The notes under the pieces are model-generated. The model had not been told where the DNA came from, made no database searches, and worked only from the letters and a program-made list of their open reading frames with translations. The translations under genes were made by a program, and so were the position numbers. A DNA stretch of 20,281 nucleotides from an uncultured Bacilli bacterium (GTDB taxonomy: Bacteria > Bacillota_I > Bacilli_A > RF39 > UBA660). Shown here piece after piece: positions 1-7,502 of this stretch (position 1 is its first letter; each line of letters begins with the position of its first letter). The DNA is taken from the NCBI GenBank assembly GCA_944358495.1, contig CALVRF010000016.1, forward strand, positions 1 to 20,281, written 5' to 3'.

Positions 1-1109
1 TCATCATCAGGCGTTAAGGTTAAATCATCAACTACTGGTTCTATTCCATCTACTAAATATCCATTTGAACATTCAGTATGTTCATTTCCTGCTTCATCAG
101 TAGCTTTAACACATAATTTCTGCTCTAAACTATTTTCTTCAAAGATATAATCAAAGCTTCCATTATTTAATGTAGCTGTTTGACTTGGCTCACATGTTTC
201 CTCTGAAGTTACACAGTATAACACATCAGTTATATTTCCATTATCTCTTACACTTGTATTTAAGGTAACTCCATTATTCCAACCATTCTCACCTTCAATT
301 ATATCTTTTTCCGTTATTGCTAAATTTGGATTAGTTATATCAGTTGTTTTCGTAGAGGCTGATGAAAATACGACATTGCCCTCACTATCCTCAGCTTTCA
401 CATAAACTGTATAATCTTTATAAATATCTAAATTAGTTAAGGTATATACATTACTATCACTTTCATACCATGAATTATTATCAATACTATAATAATATTT
501 TATGGCATTACTTGCATTAACTGTTACTTTTATTCTTTGTTCTTCTGGTTCTAAACTTATACTATTTATAGCTAACTGACCCGATGTATCAGTATCTGCT
601 GTACTAAAGTTGGTATCATTACCCTCTTGTAAATAGTTAAGTTCCATGGTTAGATTAAAACTTGTATCACTAGGCATACTTGTTACATCTTCATTAAACT
701 TAAAAGTTACATAAAAGGTTTTATCTTCATCAACATTTAATGGACTTCTGGATTCTATTCCCTCAACAGTATAATTAATTATATCTGTTCCATTCATATC
801 AATCTTAATAGAATCTAAAACCGCATCTAAAGTTCCTTCATTAGATACTGTTACCGCATATTTAATACTATCTCCAGGCGCATTTAAATTAAAACTAAAA
901 TTTGCACTTAAATCGTCAAATGATTTTGATACTTCCTCTGCTCCATCAGTTTTTTCCTCTAGGGCGATATTACTAATTATTATTTTCCAATTACTAGTTA
1001 TACTTCCTGTTCCTTTGATGTCTAAGGCACTATTAAAAGCCGCATAACTTACGGCCATTATCATTACTATTCCGATTAATCCTATAATTATTATATTTTT
1101 ATTTTTCAT
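1..1109 (-). CDS. Secreted Ig/TasA-like surface protein, N-terminal part (runs off the window)
   Basis: The frame is open from ATG at 1109 to the window edge, 369 codons, so the C terminus is missing. A GAGGTG ribosome site lies 5 bases before the ATG. Residues 5-21 are a hydrophobic signal or anchor segment, followed by YAAF (22-25) and then L29, I31, G35 and I37. That spacing recurs exactly in the protein at 19132-20154. Residues of about 38-190 are beta-rich with a APGDSIKYAVTVSNEGTLDA stretch, the style of TasA/camelysin (SipW-dependent) proteins as I remember that family. After about residue 195 come fibronectin-III or Ig-like repeats (YYYSIDNN, then VKAEDSEGN; later CVKATDEAGN). The role is probably an exported cell-surface or matrix protein; ligand unknown. 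It is divergent from the HTH regulator at 1306. The class is fairly clear, the exact family is not. Confidence 0.8.
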   Translation of the reverse strand, partial: MKNKNIIIIGLIGIVMIMAVSYAAFNSALDIKGTGSITSNWKIIISNIALEEKTDGAEEVSKSFDDLSANFSFNLNAPGDSIKYAVTVSNEGTLDAVLDSIKIDMNGTDIINYTVEGIESRSPLNVDEDKTFYVTFKFNEDVTSMPSDTSFNLTMELNYLQEGNDTNFSTADTDTSGQLAINSISLEPEEQRIKVTVNASNAIKYYYSIDNNSWYESDSNVYTLTNLDIYKDYTVYVKAEDSEGNVVFSSASTKTTDITNPNLAITEKDIIEGENGWNNGVTLNTSVRDNGNITDVLYCVTSEETCEPSQTATLNNGSFDYIFEENSLEQKLCVKATDEAGNEHTECSNGYLVDGIEPVVDDLTLTPDD

Positions 1110-1229
1110 ACAGGCACCTCTTTAATTTTAAATGTTCTATATCACTGAAAAGCCTTTAATTGTTATTATTATGAACAGTTTTGTAATTATATATGACACT
1201 TTTATCCTATATTTTGTATTCTACGTCCC

Positions 1230-1258
1230 ATTTTACCCAATATCTCCGGTTTTGTCAA
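1230..1258 (-). promoter_or_regulatory. Sigma-A-type promoter of the surface protein gene
   Basis: On the minus strand there is a perfect -35 TTGACA (1253-1258), a 17-base spacer and a -10 TAAAAT (1230-1235). Transcription would begin near 1223, giving a leader of about 113 nt before the ATG at 1109. I see no riboswitch fold in that leader. The inverted repeat at 1264-1291 begins 5 bases upstream of this -35. Confidence 0.65.
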
Positions 1259-1263
1259 TCTTT

Positions 1264-1291
1264 CTAAGAAAACAAGATACAATTTTCTTAG
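1264..1291. promoter_or_regulatory. Perfect 9-bp inverted repeat, operator candidate
   Basis: Arms CTAAGAAAA (1264-1272) and TTTTCTTAG (1283-1291) are perfect complements separated by 10 bases. The spacer and right arm contain TACAAT (1278-1283), a possible -10 for the plus-strand regulator gene, and the right arm touches its GGGAG ribosome site (1291-1295). The repeat lies between the divergent start regions of the surface protein and the two-HTH regulator. It is therefore a natural autoregulatory operator candidate. Binding is inference; an RNA hairpin over the ribosome site is the alternative. Confidence 0.5.
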
Positions 1292-1305
1292 GGAGTTGAT
1301 ACTAT

Positions 1306-1776
1306 ATGTTAATAAGATTTAAACGTATTGCTGACATAAGAATTGATAATGATATATCACAAAAAGAGATGGCAAAAATTATTGGTGTTACTCCTGATAA
1401 CTATTATGATTATGAGCATGGACGCTCTAATTTTCCTTTAGAAAAATTAAACGTTTTGGCCAACTATTTTAAAGTAAATTTTGACTATATTACAGGGCTT
1501 AGCGATATTAAAACAAATTATAATAATGATATTGATTTTTATATCCTAAAAAAACGATTGAAAGAAATTAGAAAACAAAATAAAATTTCGCAAACGAGCA
1601 TTGCGAAAGTATTGGGCGACAAGCAGTCAACCTATTGGAATTACGAAAAAGGTGCTTCTATAATTCCCCTTTCTAAATTATATTTGTTAAGTAAATTTTA
1701 TAATGTGTCTATAGATTATTTTTTAGGGAAAACTGATGATAAGAATATAGTTATTAAAGAAGGTATGAAACTTTAA
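1306..1776 (+). CDS. Regulator with two tandem XRE-type HTH domains
   Basis: This 156-residue protein has two Cro/CI (XRE) helix-turn-helix domains and almost nothing else. Domain 1 spans about 6-64 (SQKEMAKIIGVTPDNYYDYE, then FDYITG). Domain 2 spans about 83-141 (SQTSIAKVLGDKQSTYWNYE, then IDYFLG). Both end in the same D-Y-[IF]-x-G helix, so the second looks like an internal duplication. There is no ligand or oligomerisation domain, so one chain could occupy both arms of a palindrome. It is a cytoplasmic DNA-binding transcription factor. The ATG at 1306 follows GGGAG with 10 bases between. It is divergent from the surface protein gene, with an inverted repeat between them, suggesting control of itself and that neighbour. 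The targets are inference. Confidence 0.85.
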   Translation: MLIRFKRIADIRIDNDISQKEMAKIIGVTPDNYYDYEHGRSNFPLEKLNVLANYFKVNFDYITGLSDIKTNYNNDIDFYILKKRLKEIRKQNKISQTSIAKVLGDKQSTYWNYEKGASIIPLSKLYLLSKFYNVSIDYFLGKTDDKNIVIKEGMKL

Positions 1777-1778
1777 AA

Positions 1779-1815
1779 AAAACTTAGAATGTTTATTTTA
1801 TATATTCTAAGTTTT
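1779..1815. terminator. Bidirectional rho-independent terminator
   Basis: A perfect 12-bp stem, AAAACTTAGAAT (1779-1790) with ATTCTAAGTTTT (1804-1815), encloses a 13-base loop. On the minus strand it runs into eight T's (complement of 1775-1782), so it ends the mutL operon. On the plus strand it follows the HTH gene and ends in TTTTC. The stop codon of the minus-strand gene (1793-1795) lies inside the loop, so part of the hairpin is coding sequence. Confidence 0.85.
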
Positions 1816-2392
1816 CTTTATCAGTTTTATTTAAAGTTACTGTATCAGTTGATGTGGAATTATCTTTATATGATAATGATCCATCAGCATTGATATTAAA
1901 TTCATAAACTGCCTCTTCATTATTATTGACATTATTATCAGCTGTATCATCGGTTGTTGTATTATCGGTTGTATCATTATTAGTTGTATTATCAGTATTG
2001 GCATTATTTGAAGTTACAGTTAAAGTTACTTTTTCATCAGTATTAGTATATGTTCCAGTAACATTTAATGACTCATCACCTTCCTTAACGAAAGTGGCTG
2101 TTCCGTCATTTTCAAGAAGTAGTTCTACAACAACTCTATCACTATCGTTGTCTGTGATGGCGTCAGCAGCGTCTTGGGCAATGTTACTGTTTTTATTATA
2201 AGTACCAGTATAAGCTCCAGTTACGTCTACATTTTCATCACTAGTATCATTAATGGTGTCATTTTCGGTTACATTTGGTTCTTCAGCTTCTTCACCTTGC
2301 ATGTTATTCATAACAAAGTAAGCAATTAAACCAATGACTAATAATATGATAACAACAATAATAACGGTCATTGACGTATTTTTCTGTTCCAT
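1793..2392 (-). CDS. Membrane-anchored Asn/Thr/Asp-rich extracytoplasmic protein
   Basis: I do not recognise the family. From ATG at 2392 the protein is 199 residues: a short polar N terminus, one hydrophobic segment at about 9-28, then an acidic extracytoplasmic part. Residues of about 55-125 look like beta strands with GAYTGTY, LLLENDGTATF and VTGTYTNTDEKVTLTV, reminiscent of small beta-barrel (lipocalin/NlpE-style) folds, but this is only an impression. A low-complexity Asn/Thr/Asp linker follows, then a short strand-rich end. No lipobox Cys is present. I chose ATG 2392 because AAAGGTGG lies 8 bases upstream. A GTG at 2404 is in frame but would sit inside that site. It is last in the mutL operon, 60 bases after the DsbD-like gene, and its final codons form one arm of the terminator. 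Confidence 0.75.
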   Translation of the reverse strand: MEQKNTSMTVIIVVIILLVIGLIAYFVMNNMQGEEAEEPNVTENDTINDTSDENVDVTGAYTGTYNKNSNIAQDAADAITDNDSDRVVVELLLENDGTATFVKEGDESLNVTGTYTNTDEKVTLTVTSNNANTDNTTNNDTTDNTTTDDTADNNVNNNEEAVYEFNINADGSLSYKDNSTSTDTVTLNKTDKENLEYIK

Positions 2393-2452
2393 CTTTTTAC
2401 CCACCTTTCCATTAATAGAATGTGCAGGTAAGGAAATTTTATAATATTTTTT

Positions 2453-3601
2453 TTAAAAATTGAATAAAAACCATTCAGGTTTAAAAATAAGAGCAATAGC
2501 TATTAAGAATAAAATTATACCACTAATTAAACTAAGATATTTACTATGTTTATCAAATAATTTAGTTTTATACATTAAAAGCATTAAAATTAAGAAAATT
2601 ATAATATCATCGAGAATAAAGAAGAAAATATAGATAATAATATTAATAATATAACTAAAGATTCCAATTTCATTTAAGTCTAAAACACTAGTAAATAATA
2701 ATGGGGAGCCAGACGAAGCGGTAAGTTCAATTAAATTAATAGCTATCATTAGAATAATAGTTAAAATTAAAGTAAGAGAAAATTTATGTTTATTAAAGAA
2801 ATTTTTAATTGTTAAAAATTTAGATTTTTCTTCTTCTTCCTTACTACCATATCTTAAGAAGTAATTTAAATTAATTGCTCCAACAATTATAGCAATTATA
2901 GCAAGAGTGCTACTTAATATAGCCTGCGGTAATTCGGAGTTTGGAATATGCGTCCAAGTTACCATAAATAAGGCATAGGTTAAAGCAGTAATAACAATAT
3001 AAGTAATGCCCGTTAACCACATTCTTTTTTTCTCTTTAATGCTAAGCATTAAACCGACAAAAAATAGTAAAACCCAAATGGCACAAGGATTAAAGCTATC
3101 GGAAAAACCCAAGGTAAGTGCTAGAAGTGGTAAAGATGTTTCTTCGGGATTTACTTTGCCCAAAAAAGGAATGGTTATACTGCTATCGATTTCTTCAGCA
3201 CTAGTAATTTCTTTACCAGCTTTAATATCATCGATGACATCAGGAATTGGGGTGGCAATACTTTGAATAATTAAATTTCTTATTTCATTAGCAGTTCGAT
3301 CACTATAACCGGTAAAATCATAAGTGCCAATCACGGTATAAGGGACACCTTCGTTGTCATCGCCTAAAGCTTCACGAACTTGTTTTAACAAGTTATCATT
3401 TTCTTCATTATGCCACACCTCATAAGTTTTAATTGTAATATTATCGCCATATTGTTTTTCTAAACTATCTAGATATTCTCTTTCGTGTTCACAGTGGGGA
3501 CACTCCTGGCCATAAAATAAATTAATAGTTAAGGCTTTCGCATTAAAGGGTAAAAACAAAAATATTAAAGTAACAACCAAAAAAATAATTTTTTTAGGCA
3601 T
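2453..3601 (-). CDS. Thioredoxin-like domain fused to a DsbD/CcdA-like membrane domain
   Basis: The 382-residue protein begins with a signal segment (5-23), then an extracytoplasmic thioredoxin/glutaredoxin-like domain (about 24-130) with C34-P-H-C37 and a cis-Pro loop GVPYTVIG (Pro87). From about 157 there are six or seven membrane segments. The first carries N171-P-C173, the signature of CcdA/DsbD thiol transporters, which carry electrons from cytoplasmic thioredoxin to exported disulfide proteins. In relatives I recall, a second membrane Cys sits in an E-L-x-C-S-x-G-x-P motif. Here that place reads ELTASSGSP (292-300) with Ala295, and the membrane domain has no Cys other than C173. Function may therefore differ from classical DsbD. 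The start lies 1 base after the dCMP deaminase stop, with its ribosome site (AAAAGGAG) inside that gene, so translation is probably coupled. Confidence 0.8.
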   Translation of the reverse strand: MPKKIIFLVVTLIFLFLPFNAKALTINLFYGQECPHCEHEREYLDSLEKQYGDNITIKTYEVWHNEENDNLLKQVREALGDDNEGVPYTVIGTYDFTGYSDRTANEIRNLIIQSIATPIPDVIDDIKAGKEITSAEEIDSSITIPFLGKVNPEETSLPLLALTLGFSDSFNPCAIWVLLFFVGLMLSIKEKKRMWLTGITYIVITALTYALFMVTWTHIPNSELPQAILSSTLAIIAIIVGAINLNYFLRYGSKEEEEKSKFLTIKNFFNKHKFSLTLILTIILMIAINLIELTASSGSPLLFTSVLDLNEIGIFSYIINIIIYIFFFILDDIIIFLILMLLMYKTKLFDKHSKYLSLISGIILFLIAIALIFKPEWFLFNF

Positions 3602-3602
3602 T

Positions 3603-4085
3603 TTATATTAAAACTCCTTTTAACGTATCATCATTTTTTATATACTCTTTCGTACTAATAATTCTATAGTTTTCTTTATCATCACGAATAACTATTTCTT
3701 TAATTCCCGCATTAATAATAAAACGCTTGCATAATTCACAAGGAGTTGTTCCTTCAACATATTTTTTTGTTTTAGCATCTTTACCAGTTAAATACAAAGT
3801 ACTGCCAATTAAATCGCCTCGCGAAGCCGAAATAATCGCATTTTGCTCAGCATGAACACTACGGCATAATTCATATCTTTCACCACTTGGTATTTTCAGT
3901 TCTTCCCTAGTGCATCTTTTAATATCGGAGCAGTTAGCTCTACCTCTTGGAGCGCCAGTATAACCAGTTGAAATAATTTCATCATTTTTGACAATAACGG
4001 CTCCATAATTTCTTCTAAGGCAAGTGCCTCTTTCTAATATGGTTTCAGCAATATCTAAATAATAATTAATTTTATCTCTTCTCAT
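3603..4085 (-). CDS. Deoxycytidylate (dCMP) deaminase family protein
   Basis: This 160-residue zinc-dependent cytidine/deoxycytidylate deaminase is of the ComEB/dCMP deaminase type. It probably converts dCMP to dUMP, the precursor for thymidylate synthase, in the cytoplasm. The catalytic zinc site is H78-A79-E80 (VHAEQNAI) with P115-C116-x-x-C119. Cys residues at 22, 52, 58 and 74 suggest the extra structural zinc seen in this family. N-terminal GTCLRRNYGAVIV and STGYTGAPRG are family motifs. Length is normal. Its ATG overlaps the TGA of the cysteine desulfurase gene (ATGA, 4082-4085), so it is translated in series. No competence genes are adjacent, so I read it as nucleotide metabolism rather than DNA uptake. 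Confidence 0.9.
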   Translation of the reverse strand: MRRDKINYYLDIAETILERGTCLRRNYGAVIVKNDEIISTGYTGAPRGRANCSDIKRCTREELKIPSGERYELCRSVHAEQNAIISASRGDLIGSTLYLTGKDAKTKKYVEGTTPCELCKRFIINAGIKEIVIRDDKENYRIISTKEYIKNDDTLKGVLI

Positions 4086-5191
4086 TTTTTCACGACCAAT
4101 CTTTGATAATTTTTATTAAAACTTTGTAAAAATAAATTTATTTCGTCTTCAGTTGTTTTTTTCGAAATACTAATTCTTAAACTACTTTTAGCTCTTTGAT
4201 CATCATTAGTTAAAGTTTTAATGGCTTTAGAGATGTTTGAGGTGGCGCAAGCGCTTTGTGTGGAAATATAAATTTCATCTTCCTCTAAAGCATGAAGTAT
4301 GGTTTCGGGTTTTACGCCAATTACACTAATATTTAAAATATGGGGAATAGCATCTTTAGGACTATTGATATAAACATTGGGGTATTTTTCTAAATGACTT
4401 TTGATTTTTTCATTTAAATTTTTAATCTTCTCTACTTCTAAATCTTCATATGCTAGTCTTAACGCTTTAGCCATACTAACAATTAGAGAAGTAGCTGGTG
4501 TACCACTACGATAAATAGTAGTGCTTTTACCTCCATGAATTAATGGCTCTAATTCAATATTTTTCTTTTTGATTAAAGCGCCAATTCCTTTAATACCGAA
4601 AAATTTATGAGCCGAAAAACTAGCCAAGTCAACATTAGTTAAATCGATATTTATTTTACCAATGGCCTGAGTAACATCACTATGAAAAATAACTTTAGGA
4701 TATTTTTTTAATATTTCCCCTATTTTTTCAATCGGCTGTCTAATTCCAGTTTCACTATTTATGGCATTAATGGTTACTAATACAGTTTTATCAGTAATTA
4801 GGTTTTTTAAGGCTTCTAAATCAACTTGTCCGTTTTTTAAAGGAACATAATCAATGGTGTATCCTTGTTCTTGCATATAATCTAAAGGACCATAAACTGA
4901 AGAATGTTCAAGATGAGTAGTTATAATATGATTTCCCCTATTTTTATATTTAGTAATACCTTTAATAGCTAAATTATTGGCTTCAGAAGCTCCGGATGTA
5001 TAAATGATTTCATCATCTTTGAGGTTTAAAATTTGTTTTATTTGCTTGGTGCTGGCTTCGATTAAATTTTTGCTTTTAGTACCTAAATTATGTAATGAAT
5101 TAGGATTGCCAAAATAGTTTGAAGCTTTGATAAAGCTATCTAACACCTCTTTTTCAGCCTGAGTGGTGGCACTATAATCTAAATATACCAT
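4082..5191 (-). CDS. Cysteine desulfurase (NifS/IscS family)
   Basis: This 369-residue PLP enzyme takes sulfur from cysteine as an enzyme persulfide and releases alanine, feeding Fe-S clusters or tRNA thiolation. Visible features are the N-terminal YLDYSATT, the TSGASEANNLAIKG phosphate-binding loop, H96, D172 and Q175, the PLP-binding Lys in SFSAHKFFG (K196), and the active Cys in TQSACAT (C315). The end carries the family SSLRISISKKTTEDEI element. Length is slightly short of IscS (about 400), typical of Firmicutes NifS-like copies. The ribosome site AAAAGGATGTG precedes the ATG at 5191. It lies 21 bases behind mutL and overlaps the deaminase gene. No scaffold gene (iscU/sufU) or mnmA/thiI partner is in the window, so the sulfur acceptor cannot be named. 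Confidence 0.92.
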   Translation of the reverse strand: MVYLDYSATTQAEKEVLDSFIKASNYFGNPNSLHNLGTKSKNLIEASTKQIKQILNLKDDEIIYTSGASEANNLAIKGITKYKNRGNHIITTHLEHSSVYGPLDYMQEQGYTIDYVPLKNGQVDLEALKNLITDKTVLVTINAINSETGIRQPIEKIGEILKKYPKVIFHSDVTQAIGKINIDLTNVDLASFSAHKFFGIKGIGALIKKKNIELEPLIHGGKSTTIYRSGTPATSLIVSMAKALRLAYEDLEVEKIKNLNEKIKSHLEKYPNVYINSPKDAIPHILNISVIGVKPETILHALEEDEIYISTQSACATSNISKAIKTLTNDDQRAKSSLRISISKKTTEDEINLFLQSFNKNYQRLVVKK

Positions 5192-5212
5192 TTATATCAC
5201 ATCCTTTTAAAT

Positions 5213-7033
5213 TTATTTTATATTATCAAAGCCACTTCGTTTAAAGAGCTTTTCTAAATCGTAATTAGAATAAAAAATGGTTGTTGGTCTTCCATGCGGG
5301 CAGTTATAAGGATTTTTACATTTTCTTAAATCATTAACTAAGGCTTCCATTTCTTCCATAGTAATATTCATGTTTGCTTTAATGGCTTTTTTACAGCTCA
5401 TCATCGTCGCTACTTTTTCATTAAACTTTTCAATATCAAAATCTTTTTTAGTGGCAATCACAATTTCAATAATTTTTCTTATCGCCTCTTCGACATCGCC
5501 GATTATCCAAGCTGGATGTTCTTTAATAATAACCGAATTGACGCCAAATTCTTCAATATTAAATTTTAAATTTCTTAATATCTGCATATTTTCTTTTAAA
5601 ATCATAAATTCGGTATTGGAAAGTTCAATTATAATTGGAAAAAGTAATGGTGTACTGGCAATATTGGGACTTCCCATTTCTTTTTTAAACTTTTCATAAT
5701 TACATCTTTCTTTAGCGGCGTGCTGGTCAATGATATACATACCTTTTTCATTTTGACAAATAATATAAGTTCCATGTACTAAACCAACAGGATACATCTC
5801 GGGCATCGTGGTTTCTTCATATTGGTTATAAGGTGTTTCAGTCTCTTGAACAACGTCTCCAGTAGTATCCATTTCATAAGTAATATTTTCTTGTTTATCT
5901 TCATTAAAATAAAAATTATTAACAATTAATTCTTGTGTTTTTTCATCATTAATTGGATGTTTAATTTTAGTTCCTTGCTTTCTTTCTAGGTTTAAAGTCA
6001 TTTCTTGATATTTAGGTTTAGGCTCTTTAATAACGACTTCAGGAATTAAGTTTTTATTACCGATAGTTTTTTGAATGGTTTCTCGAATTAAATCTAACAA
6101 AGTATCCATTTTACTAAATTTTATATCCATTTTGGTCGGATGAATATTAACATCGATAACGCTAGGGTCAACCTCAATATGAAGAACGGTAATTGGGTAA
6201 CGATTATCTGGTTTATAAGAATGATAGCTATCATTAATAACTCTATTAATATCGGTATTTCTAACAATTCGGCCATTAACTAAAGTTATCATATTATTAC
6301 GACTAGAGCGATGAACTTCCGGAGAGGATATAAAACCATGAATTTCGTAATCGGCATTTTCGCCTTTAATTTCTAACATTTTTCTTGTAACATCAGTCCC
6401 ATAAATACTTTTAATAGTTTTTAAAGTATTATTAGAGCCATCGGTTCTTAATATTAGATGTTCATTATTCGTTAAAGTAAAACGAATATCTGGCCTAGAT
6501 AAAGCCAATTTGTTCATGTAATCCGTGATGCTAGCAAGTTCACTATATAAACTTTTCATGTGTTTTAGACGGGCCGGAGTATTATAAAAAAGTTCACTAA
6601 CAGTAATGATTGTTCCTTTTCTGGCATCTCCTTTTTCAACGGCAGTTATTTTTCCACCATTAATAACTACATGAGTTCCTACATCACCCATACTAGTTTT
6701 TAAGTCAACTTTACTAACTGAAGCAATAGAAGCTAAAGCTTCACCTCGAAAACCTAAGGTAGTTAGCCTAAACAAATCTTCTTCATCATTAATTTTACTC
6801 GTTGCATGCCTAGAAAAAGCTAAGACAGCATCACTTTCATCCATGCCTTTACCATTATCGATAACTTTTATTTCTTTAGTTCCCGCTTCTTTTAATTCGA
6901 CTTTAATGTCCGTAGAACCAGCATCGATACTATTTTCCACTAGTTCCTTGACTACGGAAGCACATTTTTCGACAACTTCTCCAGCCGCTATTTTATTAGC
7001 TAAAACTTCATCCATAACTTTAATTACTGACAT
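5213..7033 (-). CDS. mutL: DNA mismatch repair protein MutL (endonuclease-type)
   Basis: This 606-residue protein couples mismatch recognition by MutS to strand incision and excision. The N-terminal GHKL ATPase has E30-L-V-E-N34-S-I-D37-A-G, D59-N-G-K-G63 and GFRGEAL (94-100), followed by FYNTPARLKH. A variable linker (about 330-410) contains YQEMTLNL, which resembles a sliding-clamp-binding peptide (weak). The C-terminal domain has the nicking-endonuclease motif D436-Q-H-A-x-x-E442 with E447, plus SCKKAIKAN (C547) and C578-P-H-G-R-P-T, all metal-site elements of MutL enzymes that cut DNA themselves. It therefore belongs to an organism without MutH. GEVVEKCAS has Cys at a position that is usually Pro. 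The gene leads a five-gene operon; mutS, its common neighbour, is not upstream. Confidence 0.97.
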   Translation of the reverse strand: MSVIKVMDEVLANKIAAGEVVEKCASVVKELVENSIDAGSTDIKVELKEAGTKEIKVIDNGKGMDESDAVLAFSRHATSKINDEEDLFRLTTLGFRGEALASIASVSKVDLKTSMGDVGTHVVINGGKITAVEKGDARKGTIITVSELFYNTPARLKHMKSLYSELASITDYMNKLALSRPDIRFTLTNNEHLILRTDGSNNTLKTIKSIYGTDVTRKMLEIKGENADYEIHGFISSPEVHRSSRNNMITLVNGRIVRNTDINRVINDSYHSYKPDNRYPITVLHIEVDPSVIDVNIHPTKMDIKFSKMDTLLDLIRETIQKTIGNKNLIPEVVIKEPKPKYQEMTLNLERKQGTKIKHPINDEKTQELIVNNFYFNEDKQENITYEMDTTGDVVQETETPYNQYEETTMPEMYPVGLVHGTYIICQNEKGMYIIDQHAAKERCNYEKFKKEMGSPNIASTPLLFPIIIELSNTEFMILKENMQILRNLKFNIEEFGVNSVIIKEHPAWIIGDVEEAIRKIIEIVIATKKDFDIEKFNEKVATMMSCKKAIKANMNITMEEMEALVNDLRKCKNPYNCPHGRPTTIFYSNYDLEKLFKRSGFDNIK

Positions 7034-7048
7034 TTTATCACCAATATA

Positions 7049-7077
7049 ATTATAATATATTTTTATCTTTTTTTCAA
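7049..7077 (-). promoter_or_regulatory. Promoter of the mutL operon
   Basis: On the minus strand there is -35 TTGAAA (7072-7077), a 17-base spacer and a perfect -10 TATAAT (7049-7054). Transcription should start around 7041, only about 8-9 nt before the mutL ATG at 7033. The weak ribosome site GGTGAT would then lie at the very 5' end of the message. The 16 bases around the -10 (AAAATATATTATAATT) are identical to those at the uppS promoter. Confidence 0.7.
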
Positions 7078-7464
7078 AACGTTATTGGTATATAGTACTA
7101 TACATTACATGATTAATGTAGGCAGTAAAATGAGAAAATACAATTATCAATTCAAATGGTAAAATAAAAGTGGAATTAGTAATCCTTACACTAAGAATTA
7201 TTAAAACCACTAATAACAACTAGAGATAAGAGGTCTTGCCCTTTCTCACCTGTTAATTTATCAAAAAGGATTGATATTGTTAAATTTATGAAAATAAAAT
7301 TCAATCAAGACGAGTATATTAAAGAATAAAACACAAAAAATTACAAACAATTTAAAGTTCAATTAAAAACATTAGAAAAAAGAATCAAATACACTATTAA
7401 AAAAGCACAATTTGAGCAATGCTAATTTCGCTGGGCAAACTAAAACAAATTTAGAAGAAAATGA
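7078..7464. other. Intergenic stretch without a recognisable gene; possible decayed coding sequence
   Basis: About 390 bases separate the mutL promoter from the tRNA-Thr terminator. No frame is long or family-like. On the plus strand, short open pieces lie in different frames: ten codons from ATG 7130 (MRKYNYQFKW), a piece ending at about 7328 (MKIKFNQDEYIKE), a Lys-rich helix-like piece at about 7324-7425 (LKTLEKRIKYTIKKAQFEQC), and one continuing to 7464 (NANFAGQTKTNLEENEK). This is what a gene broken by several frameshifts would look like, but A-rich spacer DNA can mimic it. I cannot assign an ancestor. Confidence 0.3.
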
Positions 7465-7492
7465 AAAAATCGCTGGTTTTGCAACGATTTTT
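7465..7492 (-). terminator. Terminator behind tRNA-Thr
   Basis: On the minus strand AAAAATCGTTG pairs with CAGCGATTTTT (one G-U pair) around a 6-base loop and ends in a T run. The corresponding plus-strand RNA would have a C-A mismatch, which marks it as a minus-strand terminator. It lies 10 bases beyond the tRNA 3' end. Confidence 0.8.
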
Positions 7493-7502
7493 AAATACAA
7501 AG

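Noticed and set aside
1252..1283. TTGTCA/TACAAT as the promoter of the HTH gene
   Set aside because: The spacer is 20 bases; I keep the -10 only as a possibility within the inverted repeat.
5370..7049. Open plus-strand frames opposite mutL
   Set aside because: They are antisense to conserved MutL motifs, hydrophobic by codon mirroring, and have no ribosome sites or family features.
7130..7162. Start of an IS3-type OrfA (ten codons MRKYNYQFKW)
   Set aside because: It resembles such starts only over a few residues, and no downstream transposase motifs or terminal inverted repeats follow.
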